Source: Roseiarcus sp963824475 (lineage in GTDB: Bacteria > Pseudomonadota > Alphaproteobacteria > Rhizobiales > Beijerinckiaceae). From it: DNA of 64,000 nucleotides. Positions 25,683-36,111 of this stretch are shown here, piece by piece. The stretch lies in the NCBI GenBank assembly GCA_963824475.1, contig CAWGPR010000010.1, positions 186,001-250,000 of the forward strand, read 5' to 3'. The notes under the pieces were generated by a model that searched no databases, was not told the origin of the DNA, and was given only the letters and a program-made list of their open reading frames with translations. Position 1 is the first letter of the stretch. Each line of letters starts with the position of its first letter. The translations under genes were made by a program, and so were the position numbers.

Positions 25683-26708
25683 TTGCCCCACGACGTCATC
25701 ATGCCCGCGTTGGGCATGAACCAGATCACCGGCAAAATCATCACTTGGCTGAAGAGCAAGGGAGATTCCGTGAGGGTCGGCGAGCCAGTGATGGAAATCG
25801 AAACCGACAAAGCGATTGTGGAAGTGGAAGCCCAAGCGAGCGGGGTTCTGACCGAGGTACGCTACCCAGCAGGCAGCGAAGTCCCTGTGGGCCACGTTGT
25901 CGGCGTGATAGGAGACGCCGCTGATCCGCTGGCTTTCAACAACCATGCGGCGCCCGCTGAGCAAGCAAAGGCCGCGGAAACCAGGCCCGCCGCGACCAAA
26001 CAGCCGCCCGCCACTATTGAGCAGCGAACCGCAGCCGTTGTTGAACAGTCGCCCAAAGAGCCGTTGATTGCGCCCTTAGCGACTGATCGTCTTCTGATCT
26101 CGCCGAAAGCCCGCAAAGAAGCTGCGCGGCGGGGAATCGACCTCAGTCAGCTCGCGAAGCTCGGCAAAGGCCAGCCTTACCATGTCGCAGACCTCGACGA
26201 GCTTCAGAAGGAGGTGGCTTTACCTGCGCCCGCGAGCGTCGCTGCGAGCATGATGGAGTTTGGAGCGACGATTGACATTGAGCCGACCCTTTCGCTGATG
26301 GAGTGGATCGGCAGGGAGACCGGGAGGCCAATCGCCCTCGACGTGGTCTGGGCGGCGTTTGCGGGCGGCAGTCTTGGCGGCGGGACGAGACGCATTCGCC
26401 TCCATACGATTCGCGGTTCACGGGACTACCTGGTCGCCCCCCATCAAGGATTGTCCCAGATCGTCCCCGCTGCGGACGCCACCAATGCAGTCGACCTGAT
26501 CATTCACGATCTGTCAGAGTCACGATTGTCGCGAGCCCGCATCGGTTCGGATCGCGCTCCGTCACTAACGCTCGCTGCAGGTCAATCGACCGGCAAGATG
26601 ACGCTGACGCTGCACGCTGACGAAGCGCAGCTTTCTCAAACCGAGGCGATGCAGTTCCTGGATTCTCTGGCGCGGCGGCTAGAGTCTCCGATCCGCCATC
26701 TCCTCTGA
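25683..26708 (+). CDS. Lipoyl-domain protein with degenerate E2 acyltransferase domain
   Basis: 341 residues from TTG 25683 (GGGGAG upstream). Residues 1-80 are a lipoyl domain with the modified lysine in EIETDKAIVEVEA (Lys43). A Pro/Ala/Gln-rich linker follows, then a peripheral subunit-binding domain near 132-175 (ISPKARKEAARRGIDLSQL). The C-terminal part (from about 180) aligns with 2-oxoacid acyltransferases but is short, and the catalytic DHRxxDG is replaced by ADEAQLS in MTLTLHADEAQLS. It should carry acyl groups but probably cannot transfer them to CoA by the usual mechanism. No E3 gene is nearby. An aldehyde dehydrogenase follows. Confidence 0.88.
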   Translation: MPHDVIMPALGMNQITGKIITWLKSKGDSVRVGEPVMEIETDKAIVEVEAQASGVLTEVRYPAGSEVPVGHVVGVIGDAADPLAFNNHAAPAEQAKAAETRPAATKQPPATIEQRTAAVVEQSPKEPLIAPLATDRLLISPKARKEAARRGIDLSQLAKLGKGQPYHVADLDELQKEVALPAPASVAASMMEFGATIDIEPTLSLMEWIGRETGRPIALDVVWAAFAGGSLGGGTRRIRLHTIRGSRDYLVAPHQGLSQIVPAADATNAVDLIIHDLSESRLSRARIGSDRAPSLTLAAGQSTGKMTLTLHADEAQLSQTEAMQFLDSLARRLESPIRHLL

Positions 26709-26723
26709 AACGAGCTTTGTGCG

Positions 26724-28153
26724 ATGTTCAGGACAGACCTCTATATCGACGGAAAATGGCGGGCCGCCTCAGATGGCGAACGGTTCGACGTGATCAATCC
26801 GGCCGATGAGACCAAATTGGCTTCCGTCGCCTCGGCGACGGAAGCTGACGGGTTGGCCGCGGTCGACGCCGCGCACGCCGCTATGAAGATTTGGGCGGCA
26901 AAGCAACCCCGCGAACGAGCTGAGATCCTTTGCCGCGGGTTCGATCTTATGATGGCGCGGCGCGACGAATTCGCACGAATAATTACGCTCGAGAACGGAA
27001 AGGCGCGGGCCGACGCCGTTGGTGAGGTGACCTACTCTGCGGAGTTTTTCCGGTGGTTCTCAGAGGAGGCGACGCGCGCGGACGGCCTCCTGACCCGGGC
27101 GCCGGCGTCTGGAGCGCGGATCCTGGTTCACAGAAGCCGGCAGGCGTCGCCGTGCTCGTCACGCCTTGGAACTACCCGGCGGCGATGGGAACGCGCAAGA
27201 TTGCGCCCGCGTTGGCCGCGGGCTGCTCCGTGATCATCAAGCCCGCGTCCGAGACGCCCCTCACCATGCTGGCGCTCATGCCGCTTCTTGAGGAAGCCGG
27301 TGTCCCTGCAGGTGTCGTGAACGTGGTTCCGTCGCGATCATCTCGCGCGGTCGTCGAAGCAATGCTGCACGATCCGCGCGTGCGGGTTCTTTCATTCACT
27401 GGATCCACGAGCGTCGGACGCACTCTGCTCCGAACGGCTGCCGACCAGGTTCTCAAGCCCGCGATGGAGCTTGGCGGCAACGCGCCAATCATTGTCTTCG
27501 AAGATGCGGATCTGGATATCGCGGTTGAAGGCGCGATGATAGCGAAGATGCGCAACATTGGTGAAGCCTGCACGGCTGCCAATCGGTTCTATGTGCATGA
27601 GGCAAAGGCCGAGGATTTTACCAGCAGGCTCAGCGCTCGCATGGCTGTGCTCAAAGTGGGCAATGGACTGGACGAGGGCGTCGATGTCGGCCCTCTGGTC
27701 AACGCGGATACGCGCAACAAGGTCGCCGCCCTCGTCGAGGATGCGCTTGTAAAGGGAGCGGAGCTCCGCCTCGGCGGAAAGCTACCCAATGGTCCGGGCT
27801 TCTTCTACCCGCCGACTGTTCTCTTCAACGTTCCGGACGCCGCCGACTGCGTGCACGAGGAGATCTTTGGGCCTGTAGCCGCAATTCAGACCTTTGCCGA
27901 CGAGGGGGATGTGATCGCGCGGGCAAACGATACCGAATATGGTTTGGTCGCCTACGTGTTCACGGGCAATCTGAAGCGCGGCCTGAACGTATCGGAGCGA
28001 TTGGAGTTTGGAATGATCGGTCTTAACCGAGGGCTCATCTCGGACCCAGCCGCGCCGTTCGGCGGCGTGAAGCAGTCCGGCCTTGGGCGTGAGGGTGGCC
28101 ATGAAGGCATGCTTGAGTTCATGGAGACCCAGTATATTTCAACCAGCTGGTAG
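26724..28153 (+). pseudogene. NAD(P)-dependent aldehyde dehydrogenase (succinate-semialdehyde type), frameshifted
   Basis: The first frame, from ATG 26724, encodes LYIDGKWRAASDGERFDVINP to ASGARILVHR. Near 27130 one base is missing, and the protein continues in another frame with KPAGVAVLVTPWNYPAAMGTRKIAPALAAG. The remainder is complete: ELGGNAPIIVFEDADLD, the catalytic Cys in GEACTAANRFYV, EEIFGPVAAI and PFGGVKQSGLGREGG, ending at 28153. Restoring one base at CACAGAAGCC gives a normal protein of about 476 residues. It is either a recent inactivation or a sequencing error. It probably oxidises an aldehyde made by the preceding E1/lipoyl operon. Confidence 0.88.
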
Positions 28154-28278
28154 AATCCTCGGGCCTGCGCCCGGCGCAGCATATCCCTCCCTTCCGTCGC
28201 GCATCACGATTGCCGCGGATGAATGCGGAAGGTTCGCGCGTCATACCGGCGGCGGATTCGTTAGCTACCATGGCGGCC

Positions 28279-28546
28279 ATGGACATCCTCCAGCGCGACG
28301 ATCTGGCTTTTCCCAATCGTTGCCTGAATTTCAGCAGTTGTTTCCCGATGACGCGGCGTGTGCCGCCTATCTTGAGCGCGCCCGTTGGCCTGACGGCTTT
28401 GTCTGCCCGCATTGCCGCCAGATCGCTACCCCTTCAACGCCTTCCGCTCGCTGCTCGGCACCGGGGGCGGCACGGAGGCCCCTACCTATGCCGACCTCTA
28501 TTCCGGTCGCACGGAAACACCCTACATCTGGGAGTGTCTGCGTTAA
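28279..28546 (+). pseudogene. IS1595-family transposase remnant (internal deletion)
   Basis: ATG 28279 opens MDILQRDDLAF; after a one-base shift the text continues SLPEFQQLFPDDAACAAYLE and RWPDGFVCPHCRQ, the N-terminal zinc ribbon of IS1595-type transposases (one CxxC left). It then joins abruptly to the C-terminal end, read in another frame as RYPFNAFRSLLGTGGGTEAP and ending YIWECLR with TAA at 28544-28546. The whole catalytic core is missing. Confidence 0.75.
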
Positions 28547-28870
28547 CCGGATAGGCACGGGTTCATGGTTGTTAAGCGTAAGGACCGGGGTCGATGTGTC
28601 TCCATACCATTAAGTTCTCGTCCACTGGCCGGTAGATCGTGAGCCTTGAGAATCTTGCTTTCCCGGCAGCGTTGCCCGTCGCCCTTGCCTTTGGTAAAGA
28701 ATTGTCTTTCTGTGGCACGCTGTGCGTCGAGCGGATCAAACGCCCCGATGCCGAGGGGAGAAAGAGAAGGAAAACATTTGGCTCCGTTAAAGTTCAAAGT
28801 AATATTTTCCGCGATTGCAGAGGCCGTTCGCGGTTGGCGTCGCGCCGCCATGGTCGGCCTCCCTCCCCGT
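28547..28870. other. Intergenic stretch, nothing recognised
   Basis: 324 bases between the IS1595 remnant and the left end of the IS1380 element. The open frames here have no recognisable motifs and no good ribosome sites. The first 40 bases may be the right end of the IS1595 element. Confidence 0.5.
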
Positions 28871-30534
28871 CTAGCCCGCAAATCTCACACAGGTAGCGCA
28901 TCGGGCCTCCGAATCAGGCAAAAGTTGTTTTGGGATAACGACTTGCGCCGATTTGGAAGGGTGGCCCGATGCAGACAGAGTGTAGCGCAAAACCGAGCGC
29001 CTTTGGACGGGTCGAAGGCCGGCCTGTGGTGGCCGAGTTCGACGGCGGCGCGCTGACGTCCGACGCAGGGGGCCTGTTGTTGGGCGCCGCCGACCGACGT
29101 CTGGGTCTGGTTCGACGGCTTGCGGGATGCTTCCGCGACGCCAGAGACCCAAGGTTGGTCGAGCACTCGGTCATCACGCTCATCGGGCAGCGCGTGTTCG
29201 GCATCGCGCTCGGCTACGAAGACCTGAACGATCACGACGAGCTTCGTCACGACCCGCTGATGGCGGTGCTGGCGGGCAAGCTCAAAGCCTGGCGCGACGA
29301 CTGCGCGCCGGCAGCGGGCAAATCGACGCTGAACCGGCTGGAACTGTCGCGCGAGATCGCCACGCGCTATCACAAGATCAGCCACGACCCGGCGGCGATC
29401 GAGGCGCTGTTTGTCGACCTCTTCCTCGAGGCGCACGCAGGGGCTTCGACAAGAGCTCGGCCGCCCAAGCAGATCATTCTCGACCTCGACGCGACCGACG
29501 ACCCGCTGCACGGCCATCAGGAAGGCCGGTTCTTTCACGGCTATTACGACGGCGACTGCTATCTGCCCCTGTATGTGTTCTGCGGCCGGCATCTCCTGGC
29601 GGCGAGGCTCCGGCCGTCGAACATCGACGGCAGCGCCGGCGCGGTCGAGGAAGTCGCCCGCATTGTCAGCCAGATCCGGGCGCGGTGGCCCAAGACCCGC
29701 ATCCTGCTGCGCGCCGATTCCGGGTTCGCCCGCGAAGCGCTGATGGTCTGGGGCGAAGAGAACCGGGTGGACTTCGTGTTCGGCCTCGCCCGCAACAAGC
29801 GGCTCGTCGAGGAGATCGCCGTGGAACTCCTGCAGGCCGAGGCGGAGGCTTCCTCGACCGGCAAGCCCGCTCGCCGCTACAAGGACTTCCGCTATGCGAC
29901 GCTCGACAGCTGGTCGCGCCGGCGCCGAGTGATCAGCAAGGCGGAATGGACCCAGGGCGAGGCCAATCCGCGCTTCATCGTGACTTCCTTGAGCAAGGCC
30001 GAGACCAACGGCCGCTTTCTTTATGAGAAAGTCTATTGCGCCCGCGGCGATATGGAGAACCGGATCAAGGAATGCCAAGGCGACCTGTTCGCCGACCGAA
30101 CCTCGACGGCCACGATGCGGTCCAATCAGCTCAGGCTCTGGCTCGCCTCATTCGCCTACGTTCTCCTTTGCGCGCTCAGGCGCATCGGGCTCGCCCACAC
30201 CCAATTCGCCGAGGCGACCTGCGGCACGATCCGGCTCAGGCTCCTCAAGCTCGCCGGCCTCGTCCGCATCAGCGCGCGTCGCATCAAGTTCGCCCTCGCC
30301 TCGGCCTGTCCCTACGCCGACGAATGGCGTCTCGCCGCCGCACGCCTCGCCTGAGGCGCCGCCGCGACGCCGACAAATCGCGGCAATCCACCCACGGGCC
30401 ACCAGGAGACGCGAAACAATCCGACCCGATCCGCGCAAACGGCGCCAAGGCCGCGCTCGTCCATCAAACAGAACTCACGAGCTCATTGTCCGGATCGTCA
30501 AAGATCGACGCCCTCTATGAGAAATGCGGGCTAG
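28871..30534 (+). mobile_element. IS1380-family insertion sequence (about 1.66 kb)
   Basis: The left end CTAGCCCGCAAATCTCA and the right end, reverse-complemented CTAGCCCGCATTTCTCA, form a 17-base inverted repeat with two mismatches, enclosing one intact transposase. No clear target duplication was seen next to these ends, so the exact boundaries may differ by a base or two. Confidence 0.85.
28969..30354 (+). CDS. IS1380-family transposase
   Basis: 461 residues, full length. It opens with FDGGALTSDAGGLLLGAADR, continues HSVITLIGQRVFGIALGYEDLNDHDELR, and has the catalytic-Asp strand ILDLDATDDPLHGHQEG and LLRADSGFAREALM. The late region ENRIKECQGDLFADRTS carries the Glu. This is the standard DDE layout of the IS4/IS1380 group. 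The frame is uninterrupted and the inverted repeats are present, so the element may be active. Confidence 0.94.
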   Translation: MQTECSAKPSAFGRVEGRPVVAEFDGGALTSDAGGLLLGAADRRLGLVRRLAGCFRDARDPRLVEHSVITLIGQRVFGIALGYEDLNDHDELRHDPLMAVLAGKLKAWRDDCAPAAGKSTLNRLELSREIATRYHKISHDPAAIEALFVDLFLEAHAGASTRARPPKQIILDLDATDDPLHGHQEGRFFHGYYDGDCYLPLYVFCGRHLLAARLRPSNIDGSAGAVEEVARIVSQIRARWPKTRILLRADSGFAREALMVWGEENRVDFVFGLARNKRLVEEIAVELLQAEAEASSTGKPARRYKDFRYATLDSWSRRRRVISKAEWTQGEANPRFIVTSLSKAETNGRFLYEKVYCARGDMENRIKECQGDLFADRTSTATMRSNQLRLWLASFAYVLLCALRRIGLAHTQFAEATCGTIRLRLLKLAGLVRISARRIKFALASACPYADEWRLAAARLA

Positions 30535-30729
30535 GAGACGACATGACGGAGTGCTGCACAGGAGATGTATGCACCATTATGGGATGCCGTAACTACGGAC
30601 GCTGTGCCTCCTCCCGGCGTACTCTCCCGGGCAACGGCTTCTAACTGGATCTTCCGCTGTAACACTCTTTTGCTGTAACGCTGAGGTCAGAGACCTTCGG
30701 CCGGCCTCGATGATGATCAACGTTGAATG
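30535..30729. other. Intergenic stretch after IS1380, nothing recognised
   Basis: 195 bases between the IS1380 right end and the stop of the CobW gene. No gene, repeat or convincing terminator was seen. Confidence 0.5.
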
Positions 30730-31902
<1,173 letters not shown>

Positions 31903-31914
31903 CCATGCGCCCGG

Positions 31915-33168
31915 TCAGAAGACTTCACAACCAGGGAGCCCGCATGAGATCAGGCGGTCCGAGGGGAAGTTCGTGATGATCTCGCATCCGTCCTTGGTCA
32001 CGACAACCTCTTCCTCGATCCGCGCGGCGCCGGAGCCGTCGTCGGCGCCCTTCCACGTCTCGAGCGCAAAGGTCATGCCCTCGACGAGCGGCCTGTTCTG
32101 GCCGCGGAAGCGCTTCGAGAAGATGGGCCGCTCCCACAGCGACAATCCGACGCCGTGGCCGTATTGCAGCAGGAACGCCTCCGCCTCGTCCCGGTAGCCG
32201 AATTCTTGGGCGTCAGGCCAGACGGACGCCACCTCGTCGGGCGTCACGCCGGGACGAATCATGTTGATCGAGGCGCTGATCCACTTCGATGCGGTCTCGT
32301 AGGCATCGATCTGATGCTTGTTCGGCTCGCCGCAGATGAAAGTGCGGTAGTAGCAGGTCCGATAGCCGTTGAAGGAATGCATGATGTCGAGGAAGATCAT
32401 GTCGCCCGGCTGGATCATGCGGTCCGAAAAGGTATGCGAATGTGGTCGGCCGCGGCGGCCCGACACGGAATTCACGCATTCGACGCGCTCGGCGCCCATT
32501 CGGTACAGCCTGTCATTGGCGATCGCGACGAGTTCATTCTCCTTGGTTCCGGGCCTGATCGCGCGGGCGATGTCGACATAGGTGGCGTCGACCATCGAGG
32601 CGGCGACCTTGAGCAACTCGATCTCATCCGCAGTCTTGACCTCACGCGCGTCGAGAAGCGCCTGCTGTCCGTCGACGACCTCGATCCCCTCGGCTTCGAG
32701 GGCGCGGAGCATGCCGATCTCCATCATGTCGATGCCCAGCGGCTCCTCCTCGATCCCGTAGTGGGCGAGCGTTTTTTTGATCTGCTTAGCGAAATCGTGC
32801 TGAACGTTCATCGAAGGAGGGATCGCCCCCTGCATCGTTGTGATCGGCGCGGCCACATTGTCCGAGATCCAGGGCGATGAAATGCGCTTGGCGGGCGGCG
32901 CCGGATCCCACAGGAACGGCTTGCCTTCGGCCGGGCAGAGCGCATATCGGAAGAACTTGTCGCGCGCCCATTCGCCGATGTGGGTGGCGGTGACGTAGCG
33001 GATGTTGTCGAAGTTGAAGCACAGGACGCCGCCGAGGCCGGCGTAGCGGATGGCGGCTTGCGCGCGCTTCAGCCGGTCGACCGAGAGACGATGATAGTCG
33101 ACGCCCTGTTCCCAGTCCTTAGCCATCATGCCCCAGGCGGCGGTCGAATGCGGGCTGTTGTATTTCAT
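31915..33168 (-). CDS. M24 (pita-bread) family enzyme, altered metal site
   Basis: 417 residues, paralogous to 13409-14713 through its full length. The ligand set is Asp261 (FLDIMHSF), His338 (YGHGVGLSLWE), Glu370 (FALETW) and Glu385 (RIEEEVVV). As in the paralogue, the second family Asp is replaced by Cys272 in GYRTCYYRTF. It shares NIRYVTATHIGEWARDK and DGQQALLDAREVKTADEIELL with the paralogue. It opens a two-gene operon with a CobW GTPase and is divergent from the alcohol dehydrogenase at 33739. Whether it is a peptidase is doubtful; a hydrolase or lyase on a small metabolite would fit the surroundings. Confidence 0.88.
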   Translation of the reverse strand: MKYNSPHSTAAWGMMAKDWEQGVDYHRLSVDRLKRAQAAIRYAGLGGVLCFNFDNIRYVTATHIGEWARDKFFRYALCPAEGKPFLWDPAPPAKRISSPWISDNVAAPITTMQGAIPPSMNVQHDFAKQIKKTLAHYGIEEEPLGIDMMEIGMLRALEAEGIEVVDGQQALLDAREVKTADEIELLKVAASMVDATYVDIARAIRPGTKENELVAIANDRLYRMGAERVECVNSVSGRRGRPHSHTFSDRMIQPGDMIFLDIMHSFNGYRTCYYRTFICGEPNKHQIDAYETASKWISASINMIRPGVTPDEVASVWPDAQEFGYRDEAEAFLLQYGHGVGLSLWERPIFSKRFRGQNRPLVEGMTFALETWKGADDGSGAARIEEEVVVTKDGCEIITNFPSDRLISCGLPGCEVF

Positions 33169-33738
33169 GCGTCCTCCCTGGAACTGGCGTCGGCGGTCTG
33201 GCGCGTCATAGAATGGACGGGAGTTCTGGTTCCCCGACGGCGGTCCAGTCCCGATATCGTCATTCCCCTACCATCCGCCAGCGCGGCGGCGCAGGTTGCG
33301 GCCATCTCTTCGTTTCCGCCGGACGTCATTGGGCCGGAAAGTTGCCAGAGAACCGCGACGTGACGACTGGGAAAAATCCTCAAAATGGGGATTTCATCCT
33401 GCCTCGCTCGCTACCTGGACGCCGGCCGAGAATTATCATTTTGGACAAATCCGGTGGACCCGTTTGAAGACGGCGGTGCTACAGCGGACGCTCGAAAGGA
33501 GGTCGCAAGGGTGCGGGTTCCGGACCAAATCTGGGTATCCGCGTCCGGATGGAGCGCTTTGAAGGGACTGAGGGAGGCTGTTTGCCTTGGCGACGGCATG
33601 AGCGCTCGATCGTGCGGCGCACGGCCCATTTTCTCCTATCAACGCGTCCGAGACGGCCCAGGACAGTCCCTGTGGTCGGGGCTCCGGCATGGTCGGAATG
33701 CGCGCCGGCATGACGGTGAACTGAAAAGGAAGAACAAC
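33169..33738. promoter_or_regulatory. Long divergent control region with TTTTGGACAAATC half-site
   Basis: 570 bases without a convincing gene between the M24-CobW operon and the alcohol dehydrogenase. At 33439-33451 the sequence TTTTGGACAAATC is identical to the right half of the palindrome at 37892-37912 upstream of another dehydrogenase gene. A common regulator is suggested. Confidence 0.45.
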
Positions 33739-34806
33739 ATGAAAGCGGTGAGGTTCCACGCCAAGGAGGACGTACGCGTCGAGAACGTTCCGGTGCCCAA
33801 CACGGTCGGCGACAGTCAGGTTCTCATCAAGCCGCTAACCTGCGGCATTTGCGGCACGGATTTGCACGAATTCGCCGGCGGCCCGATCGTCACCCCCGCG
33901 ACTCCGCACAAGTTCACCGGCGCGGTGCTGCCTCAAATTCTTGGCCATGAGTTTTCCGCGGAGGTTATCGACGTTGGCCGCAACGTGAGGCGGGTCCAAA
34001 AAGGCGACAGAATTTCGATCCAGCCGCTCGTCATGCCGCTCGACGACTATTACAGCCGCAGGGGCCTCAACCATCTGAGCCCAAGCATGGGCTGCATCGG
34101 ATTGAGCTGGGCCTGGGGCGGCATGGGCGAGCTCGCGGTCATCAACGACTACAACGCAAATTTGATCCCGGACAACGTCACCGACGAGCAGGGCGCGCTC
34201 GTCGAACCGACTGCGGTCGCGCTTTACAGTGTCGATCGTTCCAAGGTGACCGGCGGCAGCACGGTGCTGGTCACTGGGGCCGGGCCGATCGGCGCGCTCG
34301 TAACCCTGATCTGCGCCGCCTTCGGCGCTTCGAAGATTTTTGTCAGCGAGCCCAACGCCAACCGCCGCAAACATATCGACAGCCTTGGCGTCGCCACTCC
34401 AACGCTCGATCCCAAATCGGTCAATGTGGTCGAATATATTCGCGCAAACACGGAAGAGGGCGTCGGCGTCGACGCCGCCATCGAATGTTCGGGGATCGAG
34501 GCAGCGCTCAACACTTGCGTCGAGGCGGTGCGAAATCATGGCACTGTGGTGCAGACCGGGTTGCATGTGAAGAAAGCGCTCGTCGATCCCGCGCTGTGGG
34601 CGTTGAAAGATATCACCATCGAGGCGACGTGGTGTTACGAGGTGACGATGTGGCCGCGCGTCATCCGCATGATTTCGAGCGGGAAGTTGCCCGTTGAAAA
34701 GATCGTCACGGGGCGCATCGAGCCGGATGCGATCGTCGAAAAGGGATTCCGCTCGCTGCTCAATCCAAGCGGCCGGGAAATGAAGGTGATGGTGAACATA
34801 AGCTGA
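33739..34806 (+). CDS. Zinc-type alcohol dehydrogenase (2,3-butanediol dehydrogenase-like)
   Basis: 355 residues from ATG 33739 (AAAAGGAAG upstream; the frame is open further up without a site). Catalytic zinc: CGICGTDLHEF and ILGHEFSAEV. NAD fold: VLVTGAGPIGALVTL. The structural-zinc cysteine cluster of butanediol dehydrogenases is replaced by LDDYYSRRGLNHLSPSMG, so only one zinc is expected. It likely oxidises a vicinal diol or polyol to a ketone. A PRISE-type reductase follows after 54 bases. Confidence 0.92.
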   Translation: MKAVRFHAKEDVRVENVPVPNTVGDSQVLIKPLTCGICGTDLHEFAGGPIVTPATPHKFTGAVLPQILGHEFSAEVIDVGRNVRRVQKGDRISIQPLVMPLDDYYSRRGLNHLSPSMGCIGLSWAWGGMGELAVINDYNANLIPDNVTDEQGALVEPTAVALYSVDRSKVTGGSTVLVTGAGPIGALVTLICAAFGASKIFVSEPNANRRKHIDSLGVATPTLDPKSVNVVEYIRANTEEGVGVDAAIECSGIEAALNTCVEAVRNHGTVVQTGLHVKKALVDPALWALKDITIEATWCYEVTMWPRVIRMISSGKLPVEKIVTGRIEPDAIVEKGFRSLLNPSGREMKVMVNIS

Positions 34807-34860
34807 CGTGGCTGCGGCTTTGGCGCGGCGCATCTTCTTCGACGATTGCGGGAGACGAGC

Positions 34861-35928
34861 ATGGAAATCGTAGCGCTGGTCGTCGGCGCGACCGGCATCG
34901 CCGGCCGCGGGGTCTCCCAAGAACTCCTCCGCGTCGGCGCCCGCCTCCATGGCGTTTCGCGGCGCGGGGAAGGGATCGTGCCCGGCGTCGAGCATGTCGC
35001 CGCCGACCTGCAGGACCCCGCAAGCGTAGTCAAGGCGCTGAGCGGGCTAAGGCCGAGCCACGTCTATCTGACCGTCTGGTCGCGCCGGCCGACCGAAGAA
35101 GAGAACATCAAGGCCAATGCTGGGATAGTCCGCACTGTGCTCGACGCTGTCGCGCCACCGAGAAGCGTCAAGCATGTCGCCCTCGTCACCGGGCTTAAGC
35201 ACTACCTTGGACCGTTCGAGGCCTACGCGCGGAGCGGGCTCCTTCCGCCAACTCCGGTGCGAGAGGAGCAACCGCGTCTCGACGTCCCGAACTTCTATTA
35301 TAACCAGGAAGACGAAGTGTACGCGGCCGCGAGGCGCGACGGATTCACCTGGAGCGTGCACCGTCCGCATACAATCATTGGCAAGGCGATCGGCAACGCA
35401 ATGAACATGGGCACGACGCTTGCGGCCTATGCTTCGATCTGCAAGGAACTCGGCCGGCCGTTCAAGTTCCCGGGCAGCGCCGCGCAGTGGAACGGTCTCA
35501 CGGACATGACCGACGCGCGTGTGCTCGGCAAGCAGCTCGTGTGGGCGAGCACGACCGATATCGCAAAGAACGAGGCCTATAATATCGTCAACGGCGACAT
35601 CTTCCGCTGGAGCTGGCTGTGGCCGCGCTTGGCCAAATGGTTCGGTGTTACTTGGCAGGGGTTCGAAGCGGCGCCCGTTCCTCTGGAAGGCCAAATGACG
35701 AACGACCCCAAAGTCTGGAAGGAGATGACGTCAAAATACGGCCTTATCGAACCCGATCTCTGGCGCGTCGCTTCCCCCTGGCACACGGACCTCGACATGG
35801 GCCGGCCGCTCGAGGTGATGACGGACATGACTCGGAGCCGCAAGCTCGGCTTTCTCGTCTATCAAAACACCGAGGAGGCCTTTCACGACCTGTTTGCGAC
35901 CCTCCGCGCCGAGAAAGTCATTCCCTGA
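34861..35928 (+). CDS. PRISE-like SDR (progesterone 5-beta-reductase/iridoid synthase family)
   Basis: 355 residues. The NAD(P) motif is VVGATGIAGRGVSQEL. The diagnostic stretches of the family are VTGLKHYLGPFEAYA (catalytic Lys), NFYYNQEDEVY (catalytic Tyr), WSVHRPHTIIGKAIGN and YASICKELGRPFKFPG. Plant members reduce enones or iridoid dialdehydes with NADPH; bacterial members are mostly uncharacterised. ATG 34861 is preferred over ATG 34846, with GGGAGACG upstream. Its place between a butanediol-type dehydrogenase and a regulator suggests reduction of an unsaturated ketone or aldehyde intermediate. Confidence 0.88.
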   Translation: MEIVALVVGATGIAGRGVSQELLRVGARLHGVSRRGEGIVPGVEHVAADLQDPASVVKALSGLRPSHVYLTVWSRRPTEEENIKANAGIVRTVLDAVAPPRSVKHVALVTGLKHYLGPFEAYARSGLLPPTPVREEQPRLDVPNFYYNQEDEVYAAARRDGFTWSVHRPHTIIGKAIGNAMNMGTTLAAYASICKELGRPFKFPGSAAQWNGLTDMTDARVLGKQLVWASTTDIAKNEAYNIVNGDIFRWSWLWPRLAKWFGVTWQGFEAAPVPLEGQMTNDPKVWKEMTSKYGLIEPDLWRVASPWHTDLDMGRPLEVMTDMTRSRKLGFLVYQNTEEAFHDLFATLRAEKVIP

Positions 35929-36111
35929 ACCTTGTCGACGCTGGAGCGCCAAGGCGGGGGCGCAACTTCTGCGCTGCAACGGATGCGAGACTGTCCGATG
36001 GATAGCGCCGGCAGAGTTTCGGGCTGGACAAGCGGAATTTCGACGCCTAACCGAAAGCGAAGGCCGGAAGGATCTGGAGGATCCGCGGCGAGCCGGGTAA
36101 ACGGCGATCGA

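Noticed and set aside
28639..29056. Overlapping small open frames before the IS1380 transposase
   Set aside because: No motifs or ribosome sites, and the right part covers the IS terminal repeat.
33835..34995. 386-codon minus-strand open frame
   Set aside because: Complement of the alcohol dehydrogenase at 33739-34806; no recognisable domain.
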